Source of the DNA: Blastococcus aggregatus | Lineage (GTDB): Bacteria > Actinomycetota > Actinomycetes > Mycobacteriales > Geodermatophilaceae | Assembly: GCF_900221005.1 (NCBI RefSeq) | Contig: NZ_OBQI01000006.1 | Span: forward strand, 62,001 to 126,000 | Length of the DNA stretch: 64,000 nucleotides | Reading direction: 5' to 3' | In this document: one piece after another, positions 31,634-40,666 of the stretch | Numbering within the stretch: position 1 is the first letter of the stretch | Layout: each line of letters starts with the position of its first letter | Translations under genes and position numbers: made by a program | Notes under the pieces: model-generated | The model's input: the letters and a program-made list of their open reading frames with translations, nothing else | Database searches by the model: none | What the model was told of the DNA's origin: nothing

Positions 31634-31653
31634 CCGCGCGGGCCTCCCGCCCC

Positions 31654-31670
31654 GATCACCCTGGGTGATC
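31654..31670. promoter_or_regulatory. Perfect palindrome upstream of tetR
   Basis: GATCACCC-T-GGGTGATC, 8-bp arms around one base. It lies 118 bp before the TetR start and 20 bp after the tiny ORF. Size and symmetry suit a TetR-dimer operator; a weak terminator is the alternative. Confidence 0.45.
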
Positions 31671-31788
31671 ACACCGGCCCCAGGTGCCCGTCCCGCCACG
31701 CGGAACTCGTTGTCCCCTCGTCACTCAGAGCGATCATTGTCGGCGTGCCGCGAACTGCTCCGTCACGCGCTGGGGCAGCATCGCTGAC

Positions 31789-32415
31789 GTGACCGCCGCC
31801 ATGCACCTCACCGCCGTCGACGACATCGCCAGCCCCGTCCGCCGGAGCCGGGCGGAGCGTCAGGCGATCGTGCTCGACACCGCGGAACGGCTCTTCTCCA
31901 GCCGCAGCTCGCGCAGCGTCGGCATGGACGAGCTGGTGCGCGAGACCGGGCTGGGCAAGATGACCGTCTACCGGCTCTTCAAGAGCAAGGACGACCTGGT
32001 CGGCGCCTACCTCACCCGCAAGGCGGCCACGGTGCTCGGCCTCATCGACGCCGACCTGATCCGCCTCGAGGACGACCCCCGCGCGGCGCTGCTGTCGGTC
32101 GTCGACGCCGTCGAGCGCGACGTCACCCGCAGCGGCTTCCGCGGCTGCCCGTTCACCAACGTGAGCAGCGAGTACGACGACCCCCAGCACCCGGCCCGCA
32201 GCGCGGCCGCCGACTACAAGTTCGAGCTGCACGCCCGGCTCGAGCGGCTGACCGACCAGCTCGTCCCGGGCGCCGGCGAGGACCTCGCTGCGCAGCTGCA
32301 CCTCATCATCGACGGGATGTACCTGTCCGGCGGACTCCTCGGACCCGACGGCCCGGCCTCGCACGGCCGCCGGCTGGCCGAGAAGCTCGTCGAGGCGGCG
32401 GTCGCCCGCGCCTGA
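31789..32415 (+). CDS. TetR/AcrR-family regulator
   Basis: About 208 residues from GTG 31789 (an ATG at 31801 is equally possible; neither has a clear Shine-Dalgarno). The HTH is VLDTAERLFSSRSSRSVGMDELVRETGLGKMTVYRLFKSKDDLVGAYL, followed by an all-helical ligand domain with GCPFTNVSSEYDDPQHPARS, typical of a subgroup of TetR_C domains. The ligand and targets are unknown; the palindrome upstream suggests autoregulation. Confidence 0.88.
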   Translation: MTAAMHLTAVDDIASPVRRSRAERQAIVLDTAERLFSSRSSRSVGMDELVRETGLGKMTVYRLFKSKDDLVGAYLTRKAATVLGLIDADLIRLEDDPRAALLSVVDAVERDVTRSGFRGCPFTNVSSEYDDPQHPARSAAADYKFELHARLERLTDQLVPGAGEDLAAQLHLIIDGMYLSGGLLGPDGPASHGRRLAEKLVEAAVARA

Positions 32416-32460
32416 GCGGCCCGTCGAGCGTGAACGCCTGACGCCCCGCACGATGATCTG

Positions 32461-32892
32461 GTGACGAACGACCGGACCAGGCCCGATCTCGACGACACCG
32501 CCGTCGAGGCGCTGGGCAAGCTCTCCGAGGCACTGGAGACCGTCGACCAGGCCCGCGGGTTCCTCTACGCCTTCCACCAGCTCACCGGGAAGGCCGACCG
32601 CCTCCTGCAGGAGTCGGTCGAGCTGTTCGAGCAGGCCGGCGCCACCGAGCTGGCGGCGGACCTCGACCGCGATCTCGTCGGTCGCAACGTCATCGCGGAC
32701 CGGTGGACCTTCCAGATCGTCGAGGACTTCGACGCCGGGTACTGGGACGCCTTCCGCGGCTACGACGCCCGCGCCCGCGAGGAGCTCTCCGGTGGGGACC
32801 GGCACGTGTTCGAGGCACGCATGAAGCAGCGCGAACGCACCCCGGGCCACCCCCGTCACGAGGCCGGCCCCTCCCTCGCCGACCAGCCCTGA
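32461..32892 (+). CDS. Conserved hypothetical protein
   Basis: 143 residues from a GTG. Helical and acidic, with FLYAFHQLTGKADRLLQESVELFEQAGATELAADLDRDLVGRNVI and a Trp/Phe-rich block RWTFQIVEDFDAGYWDAFRGYD, ending in a polar tail. It has no signal or membrane segment. I recall similar proteins across actinobacteria without assigned function. It is the first of three closely packed genes (with 32937 and 33098). Confidence 0.75.
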   Translation: MTNDRTRPDLDDTAVEALGKLSEALETVDQARGFLYAFHQLTGKADRLLQESVELFEQAGATELAADLDRDLVGRNVIADRWTFQIVEDFDAGYWDAFRGYDARAREELSGGDRHVFEARMKQRERTPGHPRHEAGPSLADQP

Positions 32893-32936
32893 GCCGTTTC
32901 CCGCCCCCGTTCCGCGGGCAGAACCGGAGGGTGACC

Positions 32937-33101
32937 ATGCCCGACGAGAACAGCGCAGGATCCGACCGCGAGGCCAAGCCCCTGGGGGCCGAGAAGGCGC
33001 CCGGCGAGGACCGGGAGTCGCTCGGGGACGTCCGGGGCTCGACCGACGGGATCGCCGGTCCGGCCTACCCGCCCGCCGACACCGAACCGGACGCGCAGTG
33101 A
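32937..33101 (+). CDS. Small acidic hypothetical protein, 54 residues
   Basis: ATG with GGAGGG 5 nt upstream. The sequence is hydrophilic and disordered (MPDENSAGSDREAKPLG...PPADTEPDAQ). Its TGA overlaps the GTG of the next gene (GTGA), which supports translation. Confidence 0.65.
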   Translation: MPDENSAGSDREAKPLGAEKAPGEDRESLGDVRGSTDGIAGPAYPPADTEPDAQ

Positions 33102-33463
33102 CCGCCCCCGATCCCCGCACGACGGGGACTCCCTCCGACCCGTTGAGCGTGGGCCTCGACCGGCCCGCGACCTCGCCGGAACAGGCGCAGCCGGCACAGC
33201 CGGCGCAGCCCTCCGGGCCCGGCCGCACGCGACAGGCGGCCGGCACCGTCGGCCGAGGCCTCGCCCTCGGACTGCTGATCTTCGTGACGGTCGTCCTCGT
33301 GCTGTTCGTCGTCTTCAACGGGCAGACCGTGCGGATCAGCCTCGTCTTCACCGACGTCGACGCCCCGCTGGTCCTGGCGCTGCTGATCGCGGCCGTGCTC
33401 GGCGCCCTCGTCGGCTGGCTCCTGCACCTCGTGCTGCGCACCCGCCGCCGGCACCGCTCCTGA
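33098..33463 (+). CDS. LapA-domain small membrane protein
   Basis: 121 residues. A disordered Pro/Gln N-tail (about 1-45, with QPAQPAQPSG) precedes two membrane helices (LALGLLIFVTVVLVLFVVFNGQTVRISLVF and APLVLALLIAAVLGALVGWLLHLVL) and a basic end RTRRRHRS. The FxxxNxxxVxxxFxF pattern between the helices is that of the LapA domain (DUF1049). In proteobacteria LapA tethers LPS-assembly factors; in a Gram-positive the role is unknown. Confidence 0.82.
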   Translation: MTAPDPRTTGTPSDPLSVGLDRPATSPEQAQPAQPAQPSGPGRTRQAAGTVGRGLALGLLIFVTVVLVLFVVFNGQTVRISLVFTDVDAPLVLALLIAAVLGALVGWLLHLVLRTRRRHRS

Positions 33464-33468
33464 CCTGT

Positions 33469-33528
33469 CCTCTCCGCGGGCACCCCTCCGGGCACGTCTT
33501 CGGGGGTGTCCGCGGAGAGGGGTGCCCG
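33469..33528 (+). terminator. Overlapping alternative hairpins after the LapA gene
   Basis: Two perfect stems share sequence and so compete: CCTCTCCGCGG (33469-33479) with 33510-33520, and CGGGCACCCCTC (33477-33488) with 33517-33528. Either would terminate the upstream transcript; competition between them could also act as a switch ahead of the acyl-CoA dehydrogenase 100 bp downstream. Confidence 0.65.
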
Positions 33529-33558
33529 TCTCCGCCTGCAGCCGGTATCGTTCTTTGT

Positions 33559-33570
33559 TACTGGCGAGTA
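33559..33570. promoter_or_regulatory. Inverted repeat TACT-N4-AGTA before acyl-CoA dehydrogenase
   Basis: TACT-GGCG-AGTA lies 59 bp before the ATG, in a short AT-richer patch. Palindromes of this type are common TetR-class operators in fatty-acid genes of actinobacteria, but the regulator cannot be named from sequence. Confidence 0.45.
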
Positions 33571-33628
33571 GGTCACGCCGGATCGAAGGACTTGCCGTCC
33601 ACCGGCACGGAGCACGGGAGCACAGCGC

Positions 33629-35473
33629 ATGACGCACTACACCGCCAATCTGCGGGATCTCGAGTTCAACCTCTTCGAGTTCCTCGACACGAAGGACCGG
33701 TTCGGCACCGGCCCGTTCGCGCAGATGGACACCGAGACCGCCCGCGGTGTGCTGGCCGAGATCCGCAAGCTCGCCGAGGGGCCGATCGCCGCGTCGTTCA
33801 CCGACGCCGACCGCAACCCGCCGGTCTTCGACCCGGCGACGAACTCGGTGACGCTCCCCGAATCGTTCAAGAAGTCGGTCCAGGCGCTCAACGCCGGCGA
33901 GTGGTTCCGGCTGGACCTCTCCGAGGAGCTCGGCGGCTTCGGTGCCCCGGCAGCGCTGACCTGGGGCGCGTTCGAGATGGTCCTCGGCGCGAACCCCGCC
34001 GTCTTCATGTACGGCTCCGGCCCCTCGTTCGCCCAGACCCTGTACGACCTGGGCACCGAGGACCAGAAGAAGCTCGCCCGGATCATGATCGACAAGGGCT
34101 GGGGCGCCACGATGGTGCTGACCGAGCCCGACGCAGGCTCCGACGTCGGCGCCGGCCGCACCAAGGCCGTGCAGCAGCCCGACGGCTCGTGGCACATCTC
34201 CGGCGTGAAGCGGTTCATCACCTCCGCCGAGCACGACCTCAGCGACAACATCATCCACCTCGTGCTGGCCCGCCCCGAGGGCGCGAAGGCCGGCACGAAG
34301 GGCCTCTCGCTCTTCGTCGTCCCCAAGTTCCACGTGGACCTCGAGACCGGCGAGCTCGGCGAGCGCAACGGCGCCTACGTCACCAACGTCGAGAAGAAGA
34401 TGGGCCTCAAGGTGTCCACGACCTGCGAGGTGACCTTCGGCGACGGTCCGGTGCCCGCGCAGGGGTGGCTGGTCGGCGAGGTGCACGACGGCATCGCCCA
34501 GATGTTCAAGATCATCGAGTACGCCCGGATGTTCGTCGGCACCAAGGCCATCGCCACGCTGTCGGCGGGCTACCAGGTGGCGCTGGACTACGCGAAGACC
34601 CGCGTCCAGGGCGCCGACCTGACCGCGACGTCGAAGGACGCGCCGCGGGTGACCATCACCCACCACCCCGACGTGCGCCGCTCGCTGATGCTGCAGAAGT
34701 CCTACGCCGAGGGCATGCGCGCGCTCTACCTCTACGCGGCCAGCTTCCGCGACCAGGTGACCGCCGCCGAGGCCGAGGGCACCGCGGACAGCGAGGAGGC
34801 GACGCTCGCCGCCCGCCTCAACGACCTGCTGCTGCCGATCGTGAAGGGCTTCGGCTCCGAGCGCGCCACCCAGCTGCTCACCGCGGAGTCGTTGCAGACC
34901 CTGGGCGGATCGGGCTTCCTGCAGGACTACCCGATCGAGCAGTACATCCGCGACTCCAAGATCGACACCCTCTACGAGGGCACCACGGCGATCCAGGGGC
35001 AGGACTTCTTCTTCCGGAAGATCGTCAAGGACGGCGGCGTCGCGCTGACCTGGCTGGCCGGCCAGATCCAGGCCACCGTCGACAACGAGGTGGGCAACGG
35101 CCGGCTCAAGGAGGAGCGCGCCGCGCTCGCGGCCGCGCTCAACGAGGTCCAGGGCATGCTCACCGCGATGTTCGGCCACCTCACCGAGGCCCAGCAGGAC
35201 ATGAAGGCCCTCTACAAGGTGGGCCAGAACAGCAGCCGCCTGCTGCTGTCGGTCGGCGACCTGGTCGCCGCCTGGCTGCTGGTCCGCCAGTCGGAGGTCG
35301 CGCTGTCCGCGCTGGCCGGCGACGTCAGCGAGAAGGACCGGTTCTTCTACGAGGGCAAGCTCGCCGCCACCCGCTTCTTCACCAGCCAGGTGCTCCCGCG
35401 CCTGAGCTCGGAGCGGATCATCGTCGAGAACACCGACAACGCCCTCATGGAGGTCGACGAGGCCGCGTTCTGA
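33629..35473 (+). CDS. Acyl-CoA dehydrogenase, FadE5-like
   Basis: 614 residues, longer than the usual 380-400 because of an N-terminal extension and a C-terminal helical domain as in FadE5/AidB-type dehydrogenases. It has the FAD/substrate loops [19 protein letters not shown] and [17 protein letters not shown], and [37 protein letters not shown] near residue 430. It catalyses the first, FAD-linked step of fatty-acid beta-oxidation. GGGAG lies upstream of the ATG. A strong terminator follows, so it is monocistronic. Confidence 0.93.
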   Translation: MTHYTANLRDLEFNLFEFLDTKDRFGTGPFAQMDTETARGVLAEIRKLAEGPIAASFTDADRNPPVFDPATNSVTLPESFKKSVQALNAGEWFRLDLSEELGGFGAPAALTWGAFEMVLGANPAVFMYGSGPSFAQTLYDLGTEDQKKLARIMIDKGWGATMVLTEPDAGSDVGAGRTKAVQQPDGSWHISGVKRFITSAEHDLSDNIIHLVLARPEGAKAGTKGLSLFVVPKFHVDLETGELGERNGAYVTNVEKKMGLKVSTTCEVTFGDGPVPAQGWLVGEVHDGIAQMFKIIEYARMFVGTKAIATLSAGYQVALDYAKTRVQGADLTATSKDAPRVTITHHPDVRRSLMLQKSYAEGMRALYLYAASFRDQVTAAEAEGTADSEEATLAARLNDLLLPIVKGFGSERATQLLTAESLQTLGGSGFLQDYPIEQYIRDSKIDTLYEGTTAIQGQDFFFRKIVKDGGVALTWLAGQIQATVDNEVGNGRLKEERAALAAALNEVQGMLTAMFGHLTEAQQDMKALYKVGQNSSRLLLSVGDLVAAWLLVRQSEVALSALAGDVSEKDRFFYEGKLAATRFFTSQVLPRLSSERIIVENTDNALMEVDEAAF

Positions 35474-35499
35474 GCCCCGTCCTGAACCTGCCCCGCGCC

Positions 35500-35536
35500 G
35501 ACGGCCGCCCCTCCCTACCCGGGAGTGGCGGCCGTC
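35500..35536. terminator. Hairpin terminator after acyl-CoA dehydrogenase
   Basis: GACGGCCGCC (35500-35509) pairs with GGCGGCCGTC (35527-35536), and inside it CTCCC pairs with GGGAG; only one C/T mismatch interrupts the stem. Confidence 0.85.
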
Positions 35537-35573
35537 GCCGTTTCAGGCCCGGGTCGAGGGGCATGGGCCGGGG

Positions 35574-35729
35574 ATGAGCGAGCCCGAAGGCACCGGTTAC
35601 CACGAGTCCCCCGACACCAGCGACGGCACCGCACCCGCCCCCGACGACGCGCCCGAGGGCTCGGCGACCCTGACCACCGACGACGAGGCCCAGCGGGACG
35701 AGGGCGTCGCCCGTCCTGGCAACGACTGA
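35574..35729 (+). CDS. Small acidic hypothetical protein, 51 residues
   Basis: An ATG frame encoding a very acidic disordered protein (MSEPEGTGYHESPDTSDGT..., ending DEGVARPGND) with no recognised family. Its TGA directly abuts the stop of the convergent glycosyltransferase with no base between. GGGG precedes the ATG. Compare the similar tiny acidic frames at 32937 and 62350. Confidence 0.55.
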   Translation: MSEPEGTGYHESPDTSDGTAPAPDDAPEGSATLTTDDEAQRDEGVARPGND

Positions 35730-38700
35730 TCAGGCGGTCACGGCCGGACGCCGCGCTCCCCGGCCGGCGGGGGCGGGCAGGCCGAGGAAGTAGCCCTGGC
35801 CGAGCCGCACGCCGCAGGAGCGCAGCGCGTCCCGCTCCGCCGCGGTCTCCACACCGGAGGCGATCACCTGGCAGTCCCGCTCGGCAGCGAAGGGCACCAG
35901 GGCAGCCAGCAGGGCGCGCCTGGCCGCGTCGTCCTCGATGCCGGCCGTGGTCTCGCGGCCGAGCTTGAGGAACGCCGGCCGGTACTGCTCGACCGTGCTG
36001 AAGCTGTCGTACCCGACGAGCGCGTGCTCGAGGGCGACCTGGACACCGATCGGGACGTCGGCGGCCGACAGCCCGCCCGCCCCCTTCTGCGCACCGGACT
36101 CCAGCACCACCGGGGTGGAGCACTCCCCCAGGATGGCCGCCAGCTCCCGACGGTCGTCCCACATGGCCGGGGACACGTTCACCGACACCCAGGCGCCCTC
36201 CGGCAGGGAGGCGGCGGCCGCCAGCGAGGCGCGCATCATCGCGCCGTCCAGGTCCACGCCGAGGCCGTTGACGCTGGCGGCGTCCAGCCGCTCCTGCGGC
36301 GGCCGCCCGTCGGCGAAGCGGCAGAGCGCCTCGTAGCCCACCGGCTCGGCGGCCTCGAGGTCGACGATCGGCTGGAAGACGGTGAAGAAGATGAAGTCGC
36401 GGAACGCGGAGACACCGGCGCGCTGCTCGGGGCCGGCGGCGACGTCCGCCTGCCTGGGCGCCGGGACGGGCCGGCGGTGCTGCGCGGACCCGGCTCCGGC
36501 CGGGTCGCCCGCGAGCGCACCACCCTCGGTGCCGGGGATCCCGTAGTGCAGCACCGAGGCCCAGTCCGCGCCCACCGGCTCCACCACGGCGCGCCGCCGG
36601 GCCGCCTGCGGAGCGCCGGACTCCCGAGGAGCCGGAACGGAGGCGGCCGGCCGCCGGGTGTCCACCGGGCGGTAGAGCCAGTCCCGCAGGTGCACCCACA
36701 GGTCGACGATGCTGTTGCCGACCCCCACGAAGGCGACCATCGCGTAGCTCGCGAGCGTGAAGTTCAGCAGCGCGTAGACTAGGTGCCCCCACTGCTCGCG
36801 CTGGATGTCGGTCACCACCGCGTACCCGGCCAGCCCGATCAGCGCCAGCGGGGCGAGGATGAAGAACGCTCCGGCGGTGGTGCGGTCCCGAACCTTCGGG
36901 GTCCGCTTGAAGGCGCTCTTCTCCCCGGTGATCAGCTGCAGGATCGACGCGAAGGACCCCGACAGGTTGACCGGCAGCAGGACGAGGTTGAACCCGTAGA
37001 TGCGCAGGACGTCGGTGCGGCGGTAGCCGGTGGAACGCAGGTCCCCGGCCATCATGAGGAAGTACGGGATCGACACGAGCAGCAGCAGCGGGTTGAGCAG
37101 TTCGGCGTTGAACGGGTAGACGAGCATCGTCACCAGGCAGACGGAGCTCCAGAAGATCGACGCCATGTAGTTGACCCGCAGGAACAGCTCGCCGAAGCGG
37201 TTGCGCTCGCCGCGCGCCCGGCGGGCCCGCATCTGCTCGCGCAGCTTCGACAGGATGAGCAGGCCGCCGTTGGCCCAGCGCTGGCGCTGGATGCACAGCG
37301 AGCCGAAGTCCGGCGGGGTCGCCGAGTAGGCCAGCCGCTCGGGATAGTTGACCAGCTGCCAGCCGTGGACGCCGAGGTCGATGGTCGACTCGGTGTCCTC
37401 GATGACCGTGCGGTCCTGGATGTAGCGGCGGATCTCGAAGTCGCCGTCGTAGTCGACCTCGACGATGTCGTCCAGGGCCTTCTTGCGCAGCACCGCGTTG
37501 GCGCCCACCCAGAAGGTGGCGTCGTACTGGGTCATCCCCTGGTGGACGATGTGCTGGAGGTCCGTCGAGGCGCCGGAGATGCGCTCCAGCCGGGTCGCCG
37601 AGCCGGGGAACGAGCTGTAGGGCGTCTGCGCGACCGCCACCCCGGAGTGCGCGCTCTGCGCGAGGAGGTGGACCATCCGGGCGGCGTACTCCGGCAGCAG
37701 CATGCTGTCGGCGTCCAGGGTGAGCACGAAGGCCGGCTCCTCGACGACCAGGTCGGCCGCGCGCGCCGAGGACCTCACCAGCGCCAGGCCGACGGGCGTC
37801 TCGACCTCCTGGTAGCTGCCACCCATCAGGCCGATGTAGCTGTTGAGGTTCATCGCCTTGTTCGGCTCGTGCGACAGCGAGCGGTACCGCTTGCGCTCGA
37901 AGCTGGTGACGCGCGCCGCGAACGTGGCGACGAGCCGGCGGTAGAGCTGCAGCAGCCGGCCGGCGGGGAGCACGATCCCCTCGTCGGCGCCCGTCGCCAG
38001 GGCCTCGCCGACGGTGGCGAGGTCCGCGGACAGCGCGCCGAGCACGTGGTCGACGAAGAACAGGTCGGTGTGGTCGATGATCTCGTGCCGGGTCGCCAGG
38101 TCGTCCAGCCACTCGACGGCGAACCGGTAGTGCCCGGCGAGCTCGCGGATGTCCTCGGTCGTCGAGGCGCGGCCACCGCCCTCGCCGATCGCGCGCTCGA
38201 AGGCCTCCTGCGCGGCGCGGAAGCGGCTCGCGGGCACACCCAGCTCGTCCTCGATGATCCCGGGCAGCGCCCGCGCATCGTCCAGGAGGGCCCGGGCCTG
38301 CCGGGTGGTCGGGTGCTGCGGGTCGTCGATGAGCAGGACCACCTGCAGCGCCGGGTACTCCTGCAACGCCGCGGACAGGAGCGTCGTCCGGATGACCCGC
38401 TCGTCCTCCTGGTACGAGGGGACCAGCACGGTCACCGGCGCCGACGGCTGGTCGAAGAAGGCGTCCAGGACGACCCGGGAGGCGCGGTTGTGCGCCCGGC
38501 TCCGGTAGAAGAAGCCGATCCGGGTGATCAGGTAGGCCATCGCCGAGGTGGCCAGCCCGGTGACCATCAGCAGGTAGACGATCGCCTCGATGACCAGCCG
38601 TGCGCTGTCGGCCTTGCCCTCGATGAACTGCTGCTCGATCGTGAAGGCCACGTAGACCGCCCACGCCGAGACCGTGAGCACGATGGCCAGCCGCCCGATC

Positions 38701-38816
38701 GCCATGCGGCTCTCGGACACCTTCGGCGGCACCAGCGGGAGCGGCGCGCGCCGGCGGTCGCTGCCCCACTGCCGCCGGATGGCGGGCCGGCGGGGATCGG
38801 GCGCGGTGCGTTGCAT
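35730..38816 (-). CDS. Family-2 glycosyltransferase fused to a degenerate EAL domain
   Basis: 1028 residues. The ATG at 38816 is preceded by AAGGTGG; an in-frame GTG at 38855 is possible. Two N-terminal membrane helices are followed by a processive GT2 domain (PSYQEDERVI, DXD in LTLDADS near 365, TED-like EDTESTID, QRQRW near 510) and a group of membrane helices (about 540-740), as in cellulose/chitin/hyaluronan synthases. After a Pro/Ala linker comes an EAL fold (about 805-1015). It keeps GYEALCRF, VSVNVSP, a Lys in FLKLGRE and GQGYFLGLP. It lacks DDFGTGYSS (EHALVGYDSF instead) and reads VIASGVET for VIAEGVET. The domain is probably a c-di-GMP receptor, not a phosphodiesterase, controlling polysaccharide synthesis at the membrane. 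Confidence 0.87.
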   Translation of the reverse strand: MQRTAPDPRRPAIRRQWGSDRRRAPLPLVPPKVSESRMAIGRLAIVLTVSAWAVYVAFTIEQQFIEGKADSARLVIEAIVYLLMVTGLATSAMAYLITRIGFFYRSRAHNRASRVVLDAFFDQPSAPVTVLVPSYQEDERVIRTTLLSAALQEYPALQVVLLIDDPQHPTTRQARALLDDARALPGIIEDELGVPASRFRAAQEAFERAIGEGGGRASTTEDIRELAGHYRFAVEWLDDLATRHEIIDHTDLFFVDHVLGALSADLATVGEALATGADEGIVLPAGRLLQLYRRLVATFAARVTSFERKRYRSLSHEPNKAMNLNSYIGLMGGSYQEVETPVGLALVRSSARAADLVVEEPAFVLTLDADSMLLPEYAARMVHLLAQSAHSGVAVAQTPYSSFPGSATRLERISGASTDLQHIVHQGMTQYDATFWVGANAVLRKKALDDIVEVDYDGDFEIRRYIQDRTVIEDTESTIDLGVHGWQLVNYPERLAYSATPPDFGSLCIQRQRWANGGLLILSKLREQMRARRARGERNRFGELFLRVNYMASIFWSSVCLVTMLVYPFNAELLNPLLLLVSIPYFLMMAGDLRSTGYRRTDVLRIYGFNLVLLPVNLSGSFASILQLITGEKSAFKRTPKVRDRTTAGAFFILAPLALIGLAGYAVVTDIQREQWGHLVYALLNFTLASYAMVAFVGVGNSIVDLWVHLRDWLYRPVDTRRPAASVPAPRESGAPQAARRRAVVEPVGADWASVLHYGIPGTEGGALAGDPAGAGSAQHRRPVPAPRQADVAAGPEQRAGVSAFRDFIFFTVFQPIVDLEAAEPVGYEALCRFADGRPPQERLDAASVNGLGVDLDGAMMRASLAAAASLPEGAWVSVNVSPAMWDDRRELAAILGECSTPVVLESGAQKGAGGLSAADVPIGVQVALEHALVGYDSFSTVEQYRPAFLKLGRETTAGIEDDAARRALLAALVPFAAERDCQVIASGVETAAERDALRSCGVRLGQGYFLGLPAPAGRGARRPAVTA

Positions 38817-38934
38817 CGAGGGGTCCACCTTCTGCTCGTCGGGTCCGACGGGCACCAGGCAGACGGGCCTGAGCTCGGACGTCCTCGGGCATCCTGCGGC
38901 GGCCGCACCCCCCGACGCTGCCCCTGCTCACTCT

Positions 38935-38984
38935 TCGTGGTGACCACGACACCCGGCGTCGCCACCCCGGGTCGATGGGGTGGC
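38935..38984. promoter_or_regulatory. Two inverted repeats in the glycosyltransferase/GH18 divergent region
   Basis: The 239-bp region between the two divergent starts holds TCGTGGT-G-ACCACGA (38935-38949, perfect) and GCCACCCC-N8-GGGGTGGC (38961-38984, perfect). Both fit dimeric-regulator operators and could control the two genes jointly. No other gene is seen in the region. Confidence 0.5.
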
Positions 38985-39055
38985 ACCGTCTGTCTCAGCT
39001 GATCCCAGGTAGCGCGCGGTCCCGCCGGTGCTCCATCGACGAGAGCGAGGCCTCC

Positions 39056-40639
39056 ATGCGCGCAGCACGCGTCGCAACCCCCGGCGAGCACCTCCAGGAC
39101 GAGCAGCCGGTCGCACGGCGGCTGTCCTGGGCGCGTCTGGGGCTGCTGCTCCTGCTCGTGGGAGCGCTGGCCGGCGGCGCGTTCGCCTCCCTGACGGGGG
39201 CCGTCGGCCGCGCGGCACCCTCGACCACGACGTCGTGGAGCGTCCCCTACGTCGACGTGACCCTCACGCCGACCTTCCAGTTCCAGGATCCGACGGCCAA
39301 CCCTGCCCGGACGGTCGCCCTGGCGTTCGTGGTCGCGGACACCGACGACGCCTGCGCCCCGAGCTGGGGCACCTACTACTCGCTCGACGAGGCCGGCTCC
39401 GACCTGGAGCTCGACCGTCGCATCGACCAGCTGCGCTCCGCAGGCGGCGACGTCATGGTCAGCTTCGGCGGGCAGGCCAACGACGAGCTCGCCGTGGCCT
39501 GCACCGACACCCGCGACCTCACCGGCGCCTACCGCGACGTCGTGGAGCGCTACGACCTGTCGGCCATCGACCTCGACATCGAGGGCACGGCCGTCGCCGA
39601 CCAGCCGGCCGCCGCACGGAGGGCCGAGGCCCTGGCGTCGCTGCAGCGCGAGCGGGCGGCCGACGACTCCCCGCTGGACGTGTGGCTCACCCTGCCGGTC
39701 GCGCCGAGCGGGCTGACTGCCGACGCGCTCGACCTGGTGCGCACCACGCTGGCCGGCGGTGTCGAGCTGACCGGTGTCAACGTGATGACCATGAACTACG
39801 GCGGCTCCCGGGCCTCGACCCAGTCGATGCTCCTGGCCACCGAGCAGGCCCTGCGGTCGACTGCCGAACAGGTCAGGACGGTGTACGGCGAGCAGGGCAC
39901 CCGGCTCAGCGACGCCGAGGCCTGGAGCCGCGTCGGCGCGACGCCGATGATCGGCCAGAACGACGTCGAGGGCGAGGTCTTCACCCTCGCGGACGCCGAG
40001 GACCTGACCGTCTTCGCCCGGGACAACGGCCTGGGCCGGGTCTCCCTGTGGTCGCTGAACCGGGACACCCGCTGCAGCGCGAGCTTCGCCGACGTCGCCG
40101 TGCACTCGAACGTCTGCAGCGGCATCGACCAGGAGTCGCTCGCCTTCGTCGACGTCTTCTCCGGCCTCGCCGGTGAGGGCCCTGCCGTCCGGGTCAGCGA
40201 CGTGGTCCGGAACCCCGACCGGCAGCCGGTCGTGGACGACCCGGCCACGAGCCCGTACCCGATCTGGCGCGCCGAGGGCCAGTATCCGACCGGCTACAAG
40301 GTCGTCTGGCACGGCGAGGTCTACCAGGCCCGCTGGTATGCCGCGGGCGTGGACCCGTCCATCCCGGCCACGACCGGGACGGAGTCGCCCTGGGCCCTGC
40401 TCGGAGCCGTGACCAGCCGGGAGGCCACCCCGGCGCCGGTGCCCACGGTCACCGGCGTGACCGAGGTCTGGACCCCCGAGGCCCTCTACCAGCGCGGCGC
40501 CCGCGTCCTGCTGGACGGTCTGCCCTACGAGGCGCGCTGGGCCAGCCGCGGCGAGGCTCCCGGAACCCTGTTCCCGATCGGGTCCGACGAGGCCTGGGCG
40601 CCGCTGTTCACCATCCCCGGCCAGCCGGCCGGGAGCTGA
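39056..40639 (+). CDS. Secreted/anchored GH18 protein with two chitin-binding-like modules
   Basis: 527 residues. An N-terminal signal anchor (RRLSWARLGLLLLLVGALAGGAFAS) is followed by a GH18 barrel with catalytic DLDIEG (Glu176), SFGGQAND on strand 3 and MNYGGS on strand 6. Two C-terminal CBM5/12-like modules follow, WRAEGQYPTGYKVVWHGEVYQARWYAAG and WTPEALYQRGARVLLDGLPYEARWASRG, each with the paired aromatic residues of chitin-binding modules. It should hydrolyse a beta-1,4-GlcNAc polymer outside the cell. Its position opposite a processive glycosyltransferase suggests it trims that enzyme's product. GAGG lies before the ATG. Confidence 0.85.
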   Translation: MRAARVATPGEHLQDEQPVARRLSWARLGLLLLLVGALAGGAFASLTGAVGRAAPSTTTSWSVPYVDVTLTPTFQFQDPTANPARTVALAFVVADTDDACAPSWGTYYSLDEAGSDLELDRRIDQLRSAGGDVMVSFGGQANDELAVACTDTRDLTGAYRDVVERYDLSAIDLDIEGTAVADQPAAARRAEALASLQRERAADDSPLDVWLTLPVAPSGLTADALDLVRTTLAGGVELTGVNVMTMNYGGSRASTQSMLLATEQALRSTAEQVRTVYGEQGTRLSDAEAWSRVGATPMIGQNDVEGEVFTLADAEDLTVFARDNGLGRVSLWSLNRDTRCSASFADVAVHSNVCSGIDQESLAFVDVFSGLAGEGPAVRVSDVVRNPDRQPVVDDPATSPYPIWRAEGQYPTGYKVVWHGEVYQARWYAAGVDPSIPATTGTESPWALLGAVTSREATPAPVPTVTGVTEVWTPEALYQRGARVLLDGLPYEARWASRGEAPGTLFPIGSDEAWAPLFTIPGQPAGS

Positions 40640-40666
40640 GGGGCGGGCGCGACCTACCCTGGCCTC

